A DNA stretch of 16,627 nt from Porphyrobacter sp. (GCA_018991295.1 JAGKSZ010000009.1:1-16627); one strand, 5' to 3'. Positions 1 through 8,040 are shown, numbered from the stretch's first letter. Notes: a model not told the origin generated them from the letters alone. Numbers and translations: made by a program.

Positions 1-782
1 CGGTGGGCGCGGCGCTCGCGGGGCAGCGGCCGATTGCCGAAATCATGCTGATGAACTTCGTCGGCGTGTGCATGGACCAGATCGTCAACCACGCCGCCAA
101 GCTGCGTTTCATGAGCGGCGGGCAGACCCCGTGCCCGATGGTGATCCGCACCACCACCGGGGTCGGCGTCGGCTTTGGCGGGCAGCACTCGGACATGCTG
201 GAGGCGTGGTTTGCTCACGTAGCGGGGATTCATGTCGTGACGCCTTCGAACCCCGCCGACGCACGCGGGCTGATGCGGGCGAGCATCGACGCCAATGACC
301 CGGTGATCTTCATCGAGAACATCCTGTGCTACGGCCTCAAGGCGGAAGACCCCGGCCCGGGTTACCGCGTGCCATTGGGCAAGGCGGCGATTGCGCGTGA
401 AGGCACCGATATCTCGATCATCACTTATGGCCGCACCGTGCTGGATGCGCTGGCCGTGGCCGATGATCTGGCCAAGGAAGGCATCAGCGTCGAGGTCGTC
501 GATCTGCGCACAATCGCCCCCTATGACGAGGCGACCGTGCTGGCATCGGTCCGCAAGACCGGCCGCGCGCTGACCCTGCATGAAGCCGTGCGCCCCTTCG
601 GCACCGGCGCGGAAATCGCTGCGAACATTCAGGAAAAGTGCTGGGACAGCCTCAAGGGCCCCGTCCGCCGCGTGGGCGGGACGTTCTCGGCCGTGCCCTT
701 CGCCAGCCACCTTGAACAGGCGTGGATCCCGAACAAGGGCCAGATCATCGAACAGATCAAAGCAAGCGTTGGTAAGCTTTAG
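1..782 (+). CDS. 2-oxoacid dehydrogenase E1 component, beta subunit (5' end outside window)
   Basis: Beta subunit of a thiamine-diphosphate-dependent 2-oxoacid (pyruvate/acetoin type) dehydrogenase E1, a cytoplasmic enzyme that decarboxylates a 2-oxoacid and passes the acyl group to a lipoyl domain. The first complete codon is at position 3; the gene begins upstream. The 259 visible residues include the family block GGQHSDMLEAWFAH (about 59-72 of the visible part), PSNPADA (81-87) and a transketolase C-terminal domain from about residue 130 to the end, with ITYGRT (140-145) and DLRTIAPYD (167-175). Family members are about 325 residues, so roughly 65 are missing. The GTG at position 3 is internal, because the sequence from it already lies inside the conserved pyrimidine-binding domain. 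The alpha subunit probably lies just upstream. The lipoyl carrier follows after 13 bases. Whether the substrate is pyruvate, acetoin or a branched oxoacid cannot be told from this part. Confidence 0.93.
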   Translation, partial: VGAALAGQRPIAEIMLMNFVGVCMDQIVNHAAKLRFMSGGQTPCPMVIRTTTGVGVGFGGQHSDMLEAWFAHVAGIHVVTPSNPADARGLMRASIDANDPVIFIENILCYGLKAEDPGPGYRVPLGKAAIAREGTDISIITYGRTVLDALAVADDLAKEGISVEVVDLRTIAPYDEATVLASVRKTGRALTLHEAVRPFGTGAEIAANIQEKCWDSLKGPVRRVGGTFSAVPFASHLEQAWIPNKGQIIEQIKASVGKL

Positions 783-795
783 GGGGCAAACTCTG

Positions 796-1029
796 ATGGC
801 CACTGAAATCCGCATTCCCAAGCTCGGCATGAGCGCGGTTGAAATGACCCTTGTCGAATGGATGTTCGGTGATGGCGAACGCGTCGAGAAGGGTGACATC
901 ATCTACACCGTCGAAACCGACAAGAGCACCACCGAGATCGAGGCGCAAGCCAGCGGGATCATCCATCCGACGGGTGAGGAAGGCGCGGTCTACAAGGTGG
1001 GTGATCTGATCGGGGCTATCGAGGAGTGA
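796..1029 (+). CDS. stand-alone lipoyl (biotinyl_lipoyl) domain protein
   Basis: A 77-residue protein that is almost entirely one lipoyl domain. The lipoylation site is Lys43 in ETDKSTTEI, with the usual opening IRIPKLGMS and the closing YKVGDLIGAIEE. In normal 2-oxoacid dehydrogenase complexes this domain is the N-terminal part of an E2 of 400 or more residues; here the gene stops with no subunit-binding or acyltransferase domain. The ATG has a good ribosome site (AGGGGG at 781-786, overlapping the E1 beta stop). The next gene's GTG overlaps this stop by four bases. It probably receives the acyl group from the neighbouring E1 and presents it to an acceptor not encoded in the visible part. 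A biotin carrier is less likely, because the AMKM biotin motif is absent and an E1 is adjacent. Confidence 0.9.
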   Translation: MATEIRIPKLGMSAVEMTLVEWMFGDGERVEKGDIIYTVETDKSTTEIEAQASGIIHPTGEEGAVYKVGDLIGAIEE

Positions 1030-1412
1030 AAACTCCGCGGGAGTTGCTCGCCAACGTCTACGCCACCGCCGGCACCCGCGACTGGGCGGCGGTGGAGGCG
1101 CTGATCCACCCCGATTTCGTGCTCTACGAGGCGAATTCGCTCCCCTTCGCGGGCGAATGGCGGGGCAAGGACGCGCTGCAACGCTGTGCTGCGGCGGTGT
1201 ATGGCACCTGGGCCGATACCCGCCTCGAAATGCTCGATTGCACCGGGGGTGACGCCTGGGCGGTGATGGTGATCCGCCTTACCATGCATCCCAAGGATGG
1301 CTCTGCGCCCTTCACCCAGACGATCTGCGAGGCGGGATGCTTTGAAGACGGGCTGCTGCGCGAGCTTCGCATCCACTACTTCGACGCCGCCGAGGTCGCC
1401 GCCAGGGCCTGA
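1026..1412 (+). CDS. NTF2/SnoaL-like small alpha+beta protein
   Basis: A 128-residue protein with the NTF2-like pattern: an N-terminal helix, then WAAVEALIHPDFVLYEA (about 20-36), WRGKDALQRC (44-53) and beta-strand-rich segments ending in LRELRIHYFDAAEV. This fold serves ketosteroid isomerases, polyketide cyclases, limonene-epoxide hydrolases and many non-enzymatic partners; I cannot assign a reaction. The GTG start sits in GTGA and overlaps the lipoyl gene's stop, so translation is probably coupled, with GAGGAG just upstream serving as ribosome site. No signal peptide or membrane segment is visible, so it is probably cytoplasmic. Its place behind E1 beta and the lipoyl carrier suggests that it acts on the product of that module or binds a related ligand. 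This is inference only. Confidence 0.75.
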   Translation: MKTPRELLANVYATAGTRDWAAVEALIHPDFVLYEANSLPFAGEWRGKDALQRCAAAVYGTWADTRLEMLDCTGGDAWAVMVIRLTMHPKDGSAPFTQTICEAGCFEDGLLRELRIHYFDAAEVAARA

Positions 1413-1428
1413 GCGGAACTGCATTCGC

Positions 1429-1459
1429 TTGATTAACCTTATATAGAACAATGTTAAAT
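1429..1459 (+). promoter_or_regulatory. possible promoter in AT-rich gap
   Basis: The 146-base gap between the NTF2-like gene and the epimerase-like gene has an AT-rich island that stands out from the surrounding GC-rich sequence. TTGATT (1429-1434) could be a -35 box and TTAAAT (1454-1459) a -10 box, 19 bases apart, which is longer than ideal. It would let the long 1559-10364 gene group be transcribed separately from the E1/lipoyl genes. No clear terminator precedes it; CGGAC/GTCCG downstream is only a weak five-base stem. Assigned by eye. Confidence 0.25.
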
Positions 1460-1558
1460 AACGCGTGAGGCGACGGACCGGTTGCGTCCGGCGGCCCCGT
1501 GGCTGCTGGCGTGCCGGGACCGAAATCTTCGGACACGAGACCACCCGGCCGCAACGCG

Positions 1559-2542
1559 ATGACCCCAAGCCAAGCCTCTTTCCGCCCCTCGGGCCTTATC
1601 GGCCACACCGGCTTTGTCGGCGGGGCGCTGCTGCGTCAGACCACTTTTGATGCGTGCTACAACAGCAGCAACATAGCCGCGATTGATGGCCGTGCGTTCT
1701 CTACCCTGGTCTGCGCCGCGGCGCCGGGTTCGATGATCGAAGCCAACCGCGCGCCCGATCGGGACAGGGCCCGGATCGAGGCGCTGATCGCACGGCTCGA
1801 AACCGTGCAGGCGGATCGCTTCGTGCTCATTTCCTCGATCGCGGTGCTCGCGGATTTCGCTGGCGGCGCTGATGAAGGCACCGCCGCCTTTCAGCAGGAT
1901 CTGGCTTATGGCCGCCACCGGCGGATGCTGGAGGCCTTTGTCGAATCGCGCTTTCCGGCCCACCTGATCGTCCGCCTGCCCGCCCTGCTTGGCGAAGGCC
2001 TGCGCAAGAATTTCCTGTTCGATGTCCTCAACCCGGTGCCCGCGATGCTGATGCCCGAGCGGCTGGACCAGATCGTGGCGCAGCTCGATCACGAACGAGC
2101 GCAATGGTTCGCCGCGCTCTATGCGCCCGATCCGGTGACGGGGTTGCTGACGCTTGATCGTGCCCGCCTCAACGCCGATCCGCGGCGGGGCGGGATCGAG
2201 CACGCGCTGGCAACGCTGGGTGCAACGGCGCTGCACTTTCACCACCCGGATACCACGTACCAATATTACCCGATCGACCGGCTGCGGCAGGATATCGGGA
2301 TCGCGCTGGCAGCGGGGCTGACCCATCTGCACCTTGCGCCTGAGCCGTTGAAGGCTGGCGACATCTACGAATGTTTCGAACCCATCGGGATGCCGTCAAC
2401 GCCTGCGCGCATCCACCATGAGGATATGCGCACCCGCCACGCCGCCTTGTGGGGCGCTGCGGGCCCCTATCAGTTCTCTGCCGCCCAGACGCTTGCTGCA
2501 CTCACCGCCTTTTTCGACAGCCAGAGGCGGCCCCGATCATGA
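1559..2542 (+). CDS. NAD(P)-dependent sugar epimerase/dehydratase-like protein (extended SDR fold)
   Basis: A 327-residue Rossmann-fold protein. GHTGFVGG (15-22) is the dinucleotide-binding glycine motif, ISSIAV (91-96) supplies the SDR serine, and YGRHR (117-121) is in the place of the YxxxK catalytic pair, with Arg instead of Lys. Further family-like signals are IVRLPALLGEGLRKNF (137-152) and YYPIDRL (236-242). The ATG at 1559 is chosen because it gives a compact N-terminus before the nucleotide fold; a GTG at 1499 would add 20 low-complexity residues. Neither has a strong Shine-Dalgarno sequence. It overlaps the next gene (ATGA, 4 bases). The probable role is reduction, oxidation or epimerisation of a sugar or sugar nucleotide for the glycan genes downstream; the substrate is unknown, and the Lys-to-Arg change makes activity uncertain. 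Confidence 0.78.
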   Translation: MTPSQASFRPSGLIGHTGFVGGALLRQTTFDACYNSSNIAAIDGRAFSTLVCAAAPGSMIEANRAPDRDRARIEALIARLETVQADRFVLISSIAVLADFAGGADEGTAAFQQDLAYGRHRRMLEAFVESRFPAHLIVRLPALLGEGLRKNFLFDVLNPVPAMLMPERLDQIVAQLDHERAQWFAALYAPDPVTGLLTLDRARLNADPRRGGIEHALATLGATALHFHHPDTTYQYYPIDRLRQDIGIALAAGLTHLHLAPEPLKAGDIYECFEPIGMPSTPARIHHEDMRTRHAALWGAAGPYQFSAAQTLAALTAFFDSQRRPRS

Positions 2543-3396
2543 CGCACGCCTTCACACTGGCCATGTCCAATATCGCCTGGTCGCCTGCCGAACGGCTGGA
2601 GGCCTATGCGATCCTGAATGAGGCGGGCTTCACCGGCCTTGAAATCGCGCCTGCGCTGTTCTTTCCCGATGCCGAGGATGCCTTCTTGCCCGATGCCGCC
2701 AGCATCGCCCGGGCGCTGGCCGAGACGGACGCTGCGGGCCTTGCGCTTGTCTCGATGCAATCGCTGCTGTTCGGCGTGGCAGGCGCTGCGCTGTTCGAGG
2801 GGCCAGAGGCGCGTGCGGTGTTCGAACGGGCCATGCACCGCGCCATCGCGCTGGCCGGGCGGCTGGGCATTGCCAACCTCGTGTTCGGATCGCCCCAGCA
2901 ACGCCGGGTGCCCGAAGGCATGGCGATGGAACAGGCGCTGGCCGAAGGCGCAGAGGTGTTCCGCCGCCTTGGGGATGCCGCTGCGGCAGCCGGCACCCGG
3001 ATTGCCATCGAAGCCAATCCGGCGGCCTATGGTACCAATTTCTGCACCACGCTGGATGCCGCGCTGGCGTTCATCGCGCAGGTCGGTCACCCCGCAATCG
3101 CGGCCCACCTTGATCTGGGCGCCATGCACATGAATGGCGATTTTGCCGGCGTGCCGGCGCGCCTGCCCGATCTTGCCCCGCGCCTTTCCCATGTTCATGT
3201 CAGCGAGCCGCAGCTGGCCCCCGCGCCTGCCGATCCGGCGCTGCTGGCCCCGATCCTCAAGGGCCTCAGTGCGGCCGGATATGCCCGCGCCGTCTCGGTC
3301 GAAATGAAACGCGCCCCCGATGGCCTTGGCGCTGTGCGCCGCGCAGTTGCAGGGCTGGTTGCAGCGCGCGACATGATGGAGACCGCCCATGCATGA
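2539..3396 (+). CDS. TIM-barrel sugar phosphate isomerase/epimerase-like protein
   Basis: A 285-residue protein of the xylose isomerase-like / AP endonuclease 2 TIM-barrel superfamily. Likely metal ligands are seen in order along the barrel: Glu158 in AIEANP, Asp192 and His197 in HLDLGAMHMN, His218/His220 in SHVHVSEP, and Glu255 in SVEMKR. Such enzymes isomerise or epimerise sugars or break down cyclitols using a divalent metal. It is close to the usual length for single-domain members. The start ATG overlaps the upstream stop by four bases, and an in-frame extension upstream would run through the previous gene. The gene overlaps the next by eight bases. It has no signal peptide and is probably cytoplasmic. 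Its position between an SDR-like protein and a glycosyltransferase-like protein points to sugar precursor formation; the substrate cannot be named. Confidence 0.82.
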   Translation: MTHAFTLAMSNIAWSPAERLEAYAILNEAGFTGLEIAPALFFPDAEDAFLPDAASIARALAETDAAGLALVSMQSLLFGVAGAALFEGPEARAVFERAMHRAIALAGRLGIANLVFGSPQQRRVPEGMAMEQALAEGAEVFRRLGDAAAAAGTRIAIEANPAAYGTNFCTTLDAALAFIAQVGHPAIAAHLDLGAMHMNGDFAGVPARLPDLAPRLSHVHVSEPQLAPAPADPALLAPILKGLSAAGYARAVSVEMKRAPDGLGAVRRAVAGLVAARDMMETAHA

Positions 3397-4426
3397 GCCC
3401 CGCTCCGGCGCATTCCGCAAGCCGCGCGAAGATGTCGTTGTCTCGGTCTGCTTTTCCGAACTGTCGGCCAGCCCCGCCACTTTTGACGCGCTGCGCGCCA
3501 TCGCTGCCACGCTCGATGCCGCCTACCGCTTCCGCGAGATCATTCTGGTGGTGGACGAGCGTGAGCGCGCGGCGTTCCTCGATGTGGTCAGGCAGGTGCC
3601 CAACACCCGCCTGTTCGTGGTGCGCAGCGGGACCGAATATTATGATCGCCGCGTGATCGCCGCCGAAGAGGCGATCGGGGATCTGGTGGTGATCGGCCAC
3701 CTTGAAGAAGTCGCCGCGCTCGATGTGCCCGCATTCCTCGATTATGCCGAGGCCGAAGGCGCGGTGACGATGGTCTATCGTCCCGCCCGACCGCCGTTCA
3801 AGCGGCTGGCGGCATGGCCCTTCATCGCGCTTGGCAAGCTGGCCGGGTTCAATGTCGATCCGTTCGAATGGCAAACCATCGCCGTGCCGCGCACGCTGCT
3901 CAATCTGCTGCTGGCGCATGACGAGCCGCGCCTTGCGCTGCGCTTTCCCCCGCGCGATCCGCGCCTGCCGCGCGAATGGATGCGCACCGAAGCGAACGTG
4001 GCCAGCCGCACCGCCTTCATGGGGCTGGGGCGCAGGCTGGCGCTGTTCCAGACGCTGCTGGTCTATCTGACTCCGATGATCCTGACGGTGGTGTCGGTGT
4101 CTTCGGCCCTGCTGGCGCTGGTGGGCCTGGCCTATGGCGCGTGGATCGTGGGCGCGGTGCTGCTGGTGGAGCATCTTGCACCGGGCTGGCTGACGACCAA
4201 TGCGATGCTGGCGGTCAGCGCCACCTTCATGGGGGTTTCGACCCTCGGGCTCAGTCTGGGCCTGCAACATCTGCTCAAGCAGCAGCGGCGGCTGAAGACC
4301 GATCTGGTGCCCGAAGAGGTCAACCGCATCGATCTGTTCCAGCAGGTCGCCTTCGATCTCAACGTGGTGCTGGAAAGCGATACGCCGCCCTCCACGCCGC
4401 GTCCGCCATCAGGGCCGGAGGGGTGA
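3389..4426 (+). CDS. membrane-anchored GT2-fold protein, catalytic motifs degenerate
   Basis: A 345-residue protein with the layout of a dolichol-phosphate mannose synthase-like GT2 enzyme followed by two or three membrane helices (about 219-262 and 270-294). The N-terminal domain follows the GT2 pattern: VVVSVCFSE (16-24), FREIILVVDERERAAF (48-63), YDRRVIAAEEAIGDLVVIGHLEE (given by position: 85-107) and WQTIAVPRTLLN (161-172). However, the usual DDGSxD nucleotide motif reads VDERER, and the metal-binding DxD/DADLQ motif reads GHLEE. As written it lacks the residues that bind nucleotide-sugar and metal. It may be a non-catalytic partner or scaffold for the active GT2 at 8037, or use a different chemistry. 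It ends with a proline-rich tail. It overlaps its neighbours by eight bases upstream and one base downstream (TGATG), so it is part of the operon. Confidence 0.75.
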   Translation: MHEPRSGAFRKPREDVVVSVCFSELSASPATFDALRAIAATLDAAYRFREIILVVDERERAAFLDVVRQVPNTRLFVVRSGTEYYDRRVIAAEEAIGDLVVIGHLEEVAALDVPAFLDYAEAEGAVTMVYRPARPPFKRLAAWPFIALGKLAGFNVDPFEWQTIAVPRTLLNLLLAHDEPRLALRFPPRDPRLPREWMRTEANVASRTAFMGLGRRLALFQTLLVYLTPMILTVVSVSSALLALVGLAYGAWIVGAVLLVEHLAPGWLTTNAMLAVSATFMGVSTLGLSLGLQHLLKQQRRLKTDLVPEEVNRIDLFQQVAFDLNVVLESDTPPSTPRPPSGPEG

Positions 4427-5580
4427 TGAGCGAGGGTCGCACACCTTACGATTACATCATTATCGGCGGCGGCTTTTATGGCTGCTGCCTGGCGCTCTAT
4501 CTGCGCTCGATCTCGTCCCGCGTCTTGCTGGTGGAGGCGGGCGAGGGCCTGATGGACCGTGCCTCGCGGGTCAATCAGGCGCGGGTGCATACTGGCTTCC
4601 ACTATCCGCGCAGCGCTGCCACAGCGGTCAAATCGATGCTGCTGCACCGCCGCTTTCTTGCAGATTTCCCCGAGGCGGTGGTGGACGATTTCCAGATGCT
4701 TTACGCCATCGCACGGCGGCGTTCGAAGGTCACGGCCAAGAAATTCCACCGCATGTTCCGCGATATGGGCGCGCCCATCGAAGTGGCGGGGTCGGGGCAC
4801 CGCGCGCTGTTCAATCCCGACATGGTGGAAGATGTCTTTGCCTGCCATGAAGTCGCCTTCGATCACAAGATCCTCGGGCAGCTGGTGGCCAGCCGGCTGG
4901 CGGCAGCCGGTATTGAGGTGCGGCTGGCGACTGAGGTGATCGGCCTTGTCGATCACCCGAGCGGGGTGGTGGCGCAGCTGTCGGATGGCAGCGAGATGTC
5001 CGCCCGCTTCGCCTTCAACATCACCTATGCGCAGATCAACGCGGTGCTGGCCAAGGCAGGCCTGCCGCCCGCGCGCCTCAAGCACGAAATCGCGGAACTG
5101 GCCCTGATCGAACCCCCGCGCGAGCTGGAGCGGATTGGCGTCACGGTGATGGACGGGCCGTTCTTTTCGGCCATGCCTTACCCTGCCGAGGGGCTCTATT
5201 CGCTCACCCATGTGCGCTATACCCCGCATGACAGCTGGGCCGACAATGCTGCCTTGCGCGATCCCTATGCGCATTTTGCCGCGCTGGAGCCGGACAGCCG
5301 CTATGCCTTCATGCTGCGCGATGCGCAGTTCTATCTGCCCTGCCTTGCAGGCGCGCAATATCGCCGCTCGATCTATGAGGTGAAGACCGTTCTCATCAAG
5401 AACGAGGGCGATGACGGGCGGCCGATCCTCTACCACCGCAGCCCGCAGGCCAGCCGGGTGATTTCGGTGCTGGGCGGCAAGATCGACAATATCTACGACC
5501 TGTTCGAAGCGGTGAAGGGCAGCGGCGGAGAATTCGCCGCGCTCGATCCCGTGCATGTGTTCGGGCGGGTCCATGCCTGA
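4426..5580 (+). CDS. FAD-dependent oxidoreductase, DAO family
   Basis: A 384-residue flavoprotein. The N-terminus IIIGGGFYGCCLALYL (11-26) is a GxGxxG Rossmann motif for FAD. Glu37 in LLVEAG would bind the adenosine ribose, and the C-terminal VLGGKIDNIYDLF (348-360) fits the second flavin-contacting segment of the D-amino acid oxidase/glycine oxidase/L-2-hydroxyglutarate oxidase superfamily. RASRVNQARVHTGFHYPRS (45-63) is a typical substrate-side segment. No signal peptide or membrane helix is visible; it is probably cytoplasmic. The ATG overlaps the previous stop in TGATG, with GGAGGGG just upstream. In this setting it could oxidise a sugar, an amino sugar or a small hydroxy-acid precursor. 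The family is clear, the substrate is not. Confidence 0.85.
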   Translation: MSEGRTPYDYIIIGGGFYGCCLALYLRSISSRVLLVEAGEGLMDRASRVNQARVHTGFHYPRSAATAVKSMLLHRRFLADFPEAVVDDFQMLYAIARRRSKVTAKKFHRMFRDMGAPIEVAGSGHRALFNPDMVEDVFACHEVAFDHKILGQLVASRLAAAGIEVRLATEVIGLVDHPSGVVAQLSDGSEMSARFAFNITYAQINAVLAKAGLPPARLKHEIAELALIEPPRELERIGVTVMDGPFFSAMPYPAEGLYSLTHVRYTPHDSWADNAALRDPYAHFAALEPDSRYAFMLRDAQFYLPCLAGAQYRRSIYEVKTVLIKNEGDDGRPILYHRSPQASRVISVLGGKIDNIYDLFEAVKGSGGEFAALDPVHVFGRVHA

Positions 5581-7651
5581 GTATCTGCCATTGCAAGGGC
5601 GCCCGCGCGGCTTTGCCGCGCTTGCGGGGGTATTTGTGCTGCTGGCCGGGTTGCGCGCCGCGCTGCTGCTGCACGAACACAGCCTCAATTCGATCGACGG
5701 GGCGCTGCAGACGTGGTTTGCGCTCGACCATTTCGGGCGGGGTGAACAGCTGGGGACGGCGTTCCAGTCCTATCTCGGGATTACCATGGTGCTGGCGCTG
5801 CTGCCGCTGTTTGCGGTGGGCGGCAAGACGCTGTTCGCCTCGACGCTGGCGGCCTACACGCTGGTCTTGGCGGGGGCCCCTGCCTCTAGCTATGCCTGCG
5901 CGTGGCTGATCCGCCCGATCCCGCCCGCAAGGCGCTGGCAAGCGGCCTTGGTGCTGCTTTTCCTGTTCTATTATGCTGGCGCAATGGCCGGCAAGGCGGC
6001 GGGGCTGACATGGCCCGCGACGCTCGATCCGGGCGTCTCGCTGCGGCCTTTGCGCGGGGCGCTGCCATTCCTTGTGCTGCCGTTCTTCGTGGTCTTGGTG
6101 CGCCGGGTGGTGCTGGAGGGCCGCGCCGTGGCGGGCGGGTTGCCGCTTGGCCTCGTTACTGGGGCAGGGCTGCTGTGGTCGAATGATGCGGGGATCCCGC
6201 TGGTGATCGCTCTTGCCACCGCGCTGGTGCTGGCGCTGTGGCCGCGCCCAGCCCTGCTGTTGCGGACGCTGGCAGCCTTCGCACCTGGCGTCATGGCGTC
6301 AGCCGGAGCGATCCTGCTGGCGGTAACCCACGGTGCGCCGGGGCCGTGGCTGCAATACAACTTTCGCGATGTGCCGGGCGACCAGTTCTGGTTTTTCGGC
6401 CCGTGGGAGCGCAGCACCCGCATCCTCTCGCCCGCTGACTTGCCGCAGATCCTTGCCCATGCCGATCCGCTGTCCGCGCTGAGCCTTGTGGTGCTGGCCG
6501 CCAGCGTGGCCTTTGCCGCGCTCCAGCGCCTGCGCGCACGCAGCGCGCCGGTGCGGGGGAGCGCCTTCGTGTTCGTGGGGGCGAGCCTGCTTGGCACGGC
6601 GCTGCTCCCGCAGATCGGCGGGCATGTCGGGGCAGAGTATAATGGCATCACCTTTGTGGCTGGCATCTGCGCGCCGCTGATCGTCATGCCCGCCCGGATG
6701 TGGCGGCGGGCGAGAGGATTGCTGCGGCTTGTCGGGCCGAGCAGGCTTGCGGTTCTCACCGGGGCTGCGGCGCTGGCGATGACGGGAAGCGAGGCTGCCC
6801 GGCTTGCCGCCTCGCCTGCCCGCGCCGAGCGCACCGCCTATGACCGCGCACTGGGCTTCTTCGTCACCCCGGCCCATGCCCGTGATCTTGCCGCGATGCG
6901 GCGGCTGACAGCGGCGTGGGAGGCGGCGGGCGTGCCGCAAAACCGCCGGTTGCTGTCGGCCTATACCTCCCCGCTCGATATTGCCGCAGCGGCCCGCAGC
7001 CCCGCCGATGTCGGATCGCTGATCCACGCGCTGGGGCCGGACAAGCGTGCTGCCTTCACCGCGCTGGTGGCACAGCGGCAGGTTGCCGCCGTCACCACCA
7101 TCGCGCCCGATTACAGCGGGTGGGAGGGGTGGATCACCCGCGCGGGCTGGCCGTTTTTCCGGGCGCTGCGGGAAAATTACACGCCCCTTGCGCGGGGCGA
7201 TCAGCAAGTCTTGTGGGTGCGCGGTGAGGGCAGGCGCGGCGCAGCTCTACCTCCCGCCTCCTGCCGCATCGCAGAGCGCGGGCCGGGGCGGATGGTGCTC
7301 GAAGTCAGCGCCGCCATGCCCGGCACCGCCTCGGTCAGTGTCACCCGCCAGCCGCCCTTTGCAACGGGCCGCGGCGCGATGCTGACAGTCAGCGAGGATT
7401 CGCCCGATACCGTGAACACCGCCGACCGCTGGGCCGATTTCCCCCGCTATGGCATTGCCAATGCCCCCGCGCTGGAGCTGATGGCGCCGCTCGCGCCGGA
7501 GCGCGTGACCCGCTTGACGCTGGAAATGCTGGACGGGTCGGCGATCGGTACCGCCACCTGCACCGCCACCGTCCTGCCCGAGATCGACTTCGCCGCGCTC
7601 CCCGCCCTTCCCGAAGGCATTGCCCGCCATCTGGAAAGGGGTGCGCCATGA
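5573..7651 (+). CDS. large multi-spanning membrane protein, possible GT-C-like transferase
   Basis: A 692-residue protein I do not recognise. The first about 405 residues hold some ten hydrophobic segments (for example 15-33, 69-81, 88-104, 124-140, 163-179, 189-203, 208-223, 231-251, 300-317, 330-346, 358-373 and 391-404). The remaining about 285 residues are mostly soluble, predicted on one face of the membrane, and end in a beta-rich domain. A polar loop after the first helix (NSIDGALQTWF, 39-49) with an acidic residue is reminiscent of GT-C glycosyltransferases, which use lipid-linked sugars in the periplasm, but no decisive motif is seen. It overlaps the FAD gene by eight bases and the GtrA gene by four, so it is co-expressed with a flippase and a GT2/GT-C protein. 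A role in transferring or polymerising a lipid-linked sugar is inference from context. Confidence 0.7.
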   Translation: MPEYLPLQGRPRGFAALAGVFVLLAGLRAALLLHEHSLNSIDGALQTWFALDHFGRGEQLGTAFQSYLGITMVLALLPLFAVGGKTLFASTLAAYTLVLAGAPASSYACAWLIRPIPPARRWQAALVLLFLFYYAGAMAGKAAGLTWPATLDPGVSLRPLRGALPFLVLPFFVVLVRRVVLEGRAVAGGLPLGLVTGAGLLWSNDAGIPLVIALATALVLALWPRPALLLRTLAAFAPGVMASAGAILLAVTHGAPGPWLQYNFRDVPGDQFWFFGPWERSTRILSPADLPQILAHADPLSALSLVVLAASVAFAALQRLRARSAPVRGSAFVFVGASLLGTALLPQIGGHVGAEYNGITFVAGICAPLIVMPARMWRRARGLLRLVGPSRLAVLTGAAALAMTGSEAARLAASPARAERTAYDRALGFFVTPAHARDLAAMRRLTAAWEAAGVPQNRRLLSAYTSPLDIAAAARSPADVGSLIHALGPDKRAAFTALVAQRQVAAVTTIAPDYSGWEGWITRAGWPFFRALRENYTPLARGDQQVLWVRGEGRRGAALPPASCRIAERGPGRMVLEVSAAMPGTASVSVTRQPPFATGRGAMLTVSEDSPDTVNTADRWADFPRYGIANAPALELMAPLAPERVTRLTLEMLDGSAIGTATCTATVLPEIDFAALPALPEGIARHLERGAP

Positions 7652-8040
7652 GCGAGCTTATCCGCTTCCTTGCGGTGACGGTGCTGGGGGTGATCCTCGA
7701 CCTTGCCATTGCCTTTGCGCTCCACACTTACGCAGGCGCGGCGCTGTGGCTGGCGGCCGCGATCGGCTTCACACTGGCGGCGGGGGCGAATTACGTCATC
7801 CATCAGACCTGGAGTTTCCGCAGCGGCCCGCTCTCGCTGAGGCGCGCGGCGCTTTATGGCGCGGTGGCGCTGCTGACGCTGGCGGTGAGGGTGGGGATTG
7901 TCGCCCTGCTGGATGCCGCGCTTCCCGCTGCATGGCCGCTGGCGATCCTTGTTGCCGGGGCAGGGGGATCGTTCGTGGTCAACTTCGTCCTGTCCAAGTT
8001 CGTGGTGTTCGCGCCCACGCCAGCGGGGGAGGCGCGATGA
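7648..8040 (+). CDS. GtrA-family membrane protein (polyprenyl-phosphate sugar flippase type)
   Basis: A 130-residue protein with four membrane helices (about 4-25, 31-49, 69-90 and 96-117) matching the GtrA family. Typical family features are IRFLAVTVLGVILDLAI near the start, GANYVIHQTWSFR (46-58) and NFVLSKFVVF near the end. GtrA proteins are thought to flip undecaprenyl-phosphate-linked sugars across the inner membrane for periplasmic glycosylation. The start ATG lies in ATGA over the upstream stop and has AAAGGGG eight bases ahead. The stop overlaps the next gene (ATGA). Being directly in front of a GT2 domain gene is the classical gtrA-gtrB arrangement. Confidence 0.9.
   Translation: MSELIRFLAVTVLGVILDLAIAFALHTYAGAALWLAAAIGFTLAAGANYVIHQTWSFRSGPLSLRRAALYGAVALLTLAVRVGIVALLDAALPAAWPLAILVAGAGGSFVVNFVLSKFVVFAPTPAGEAR

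Noticed and set aside
1499..1558. Longer epimerase-like protein from a GTG at 1499
   Set aside because: Adds 20 unconserved residues before the Rossmann fold with no ribosome site.
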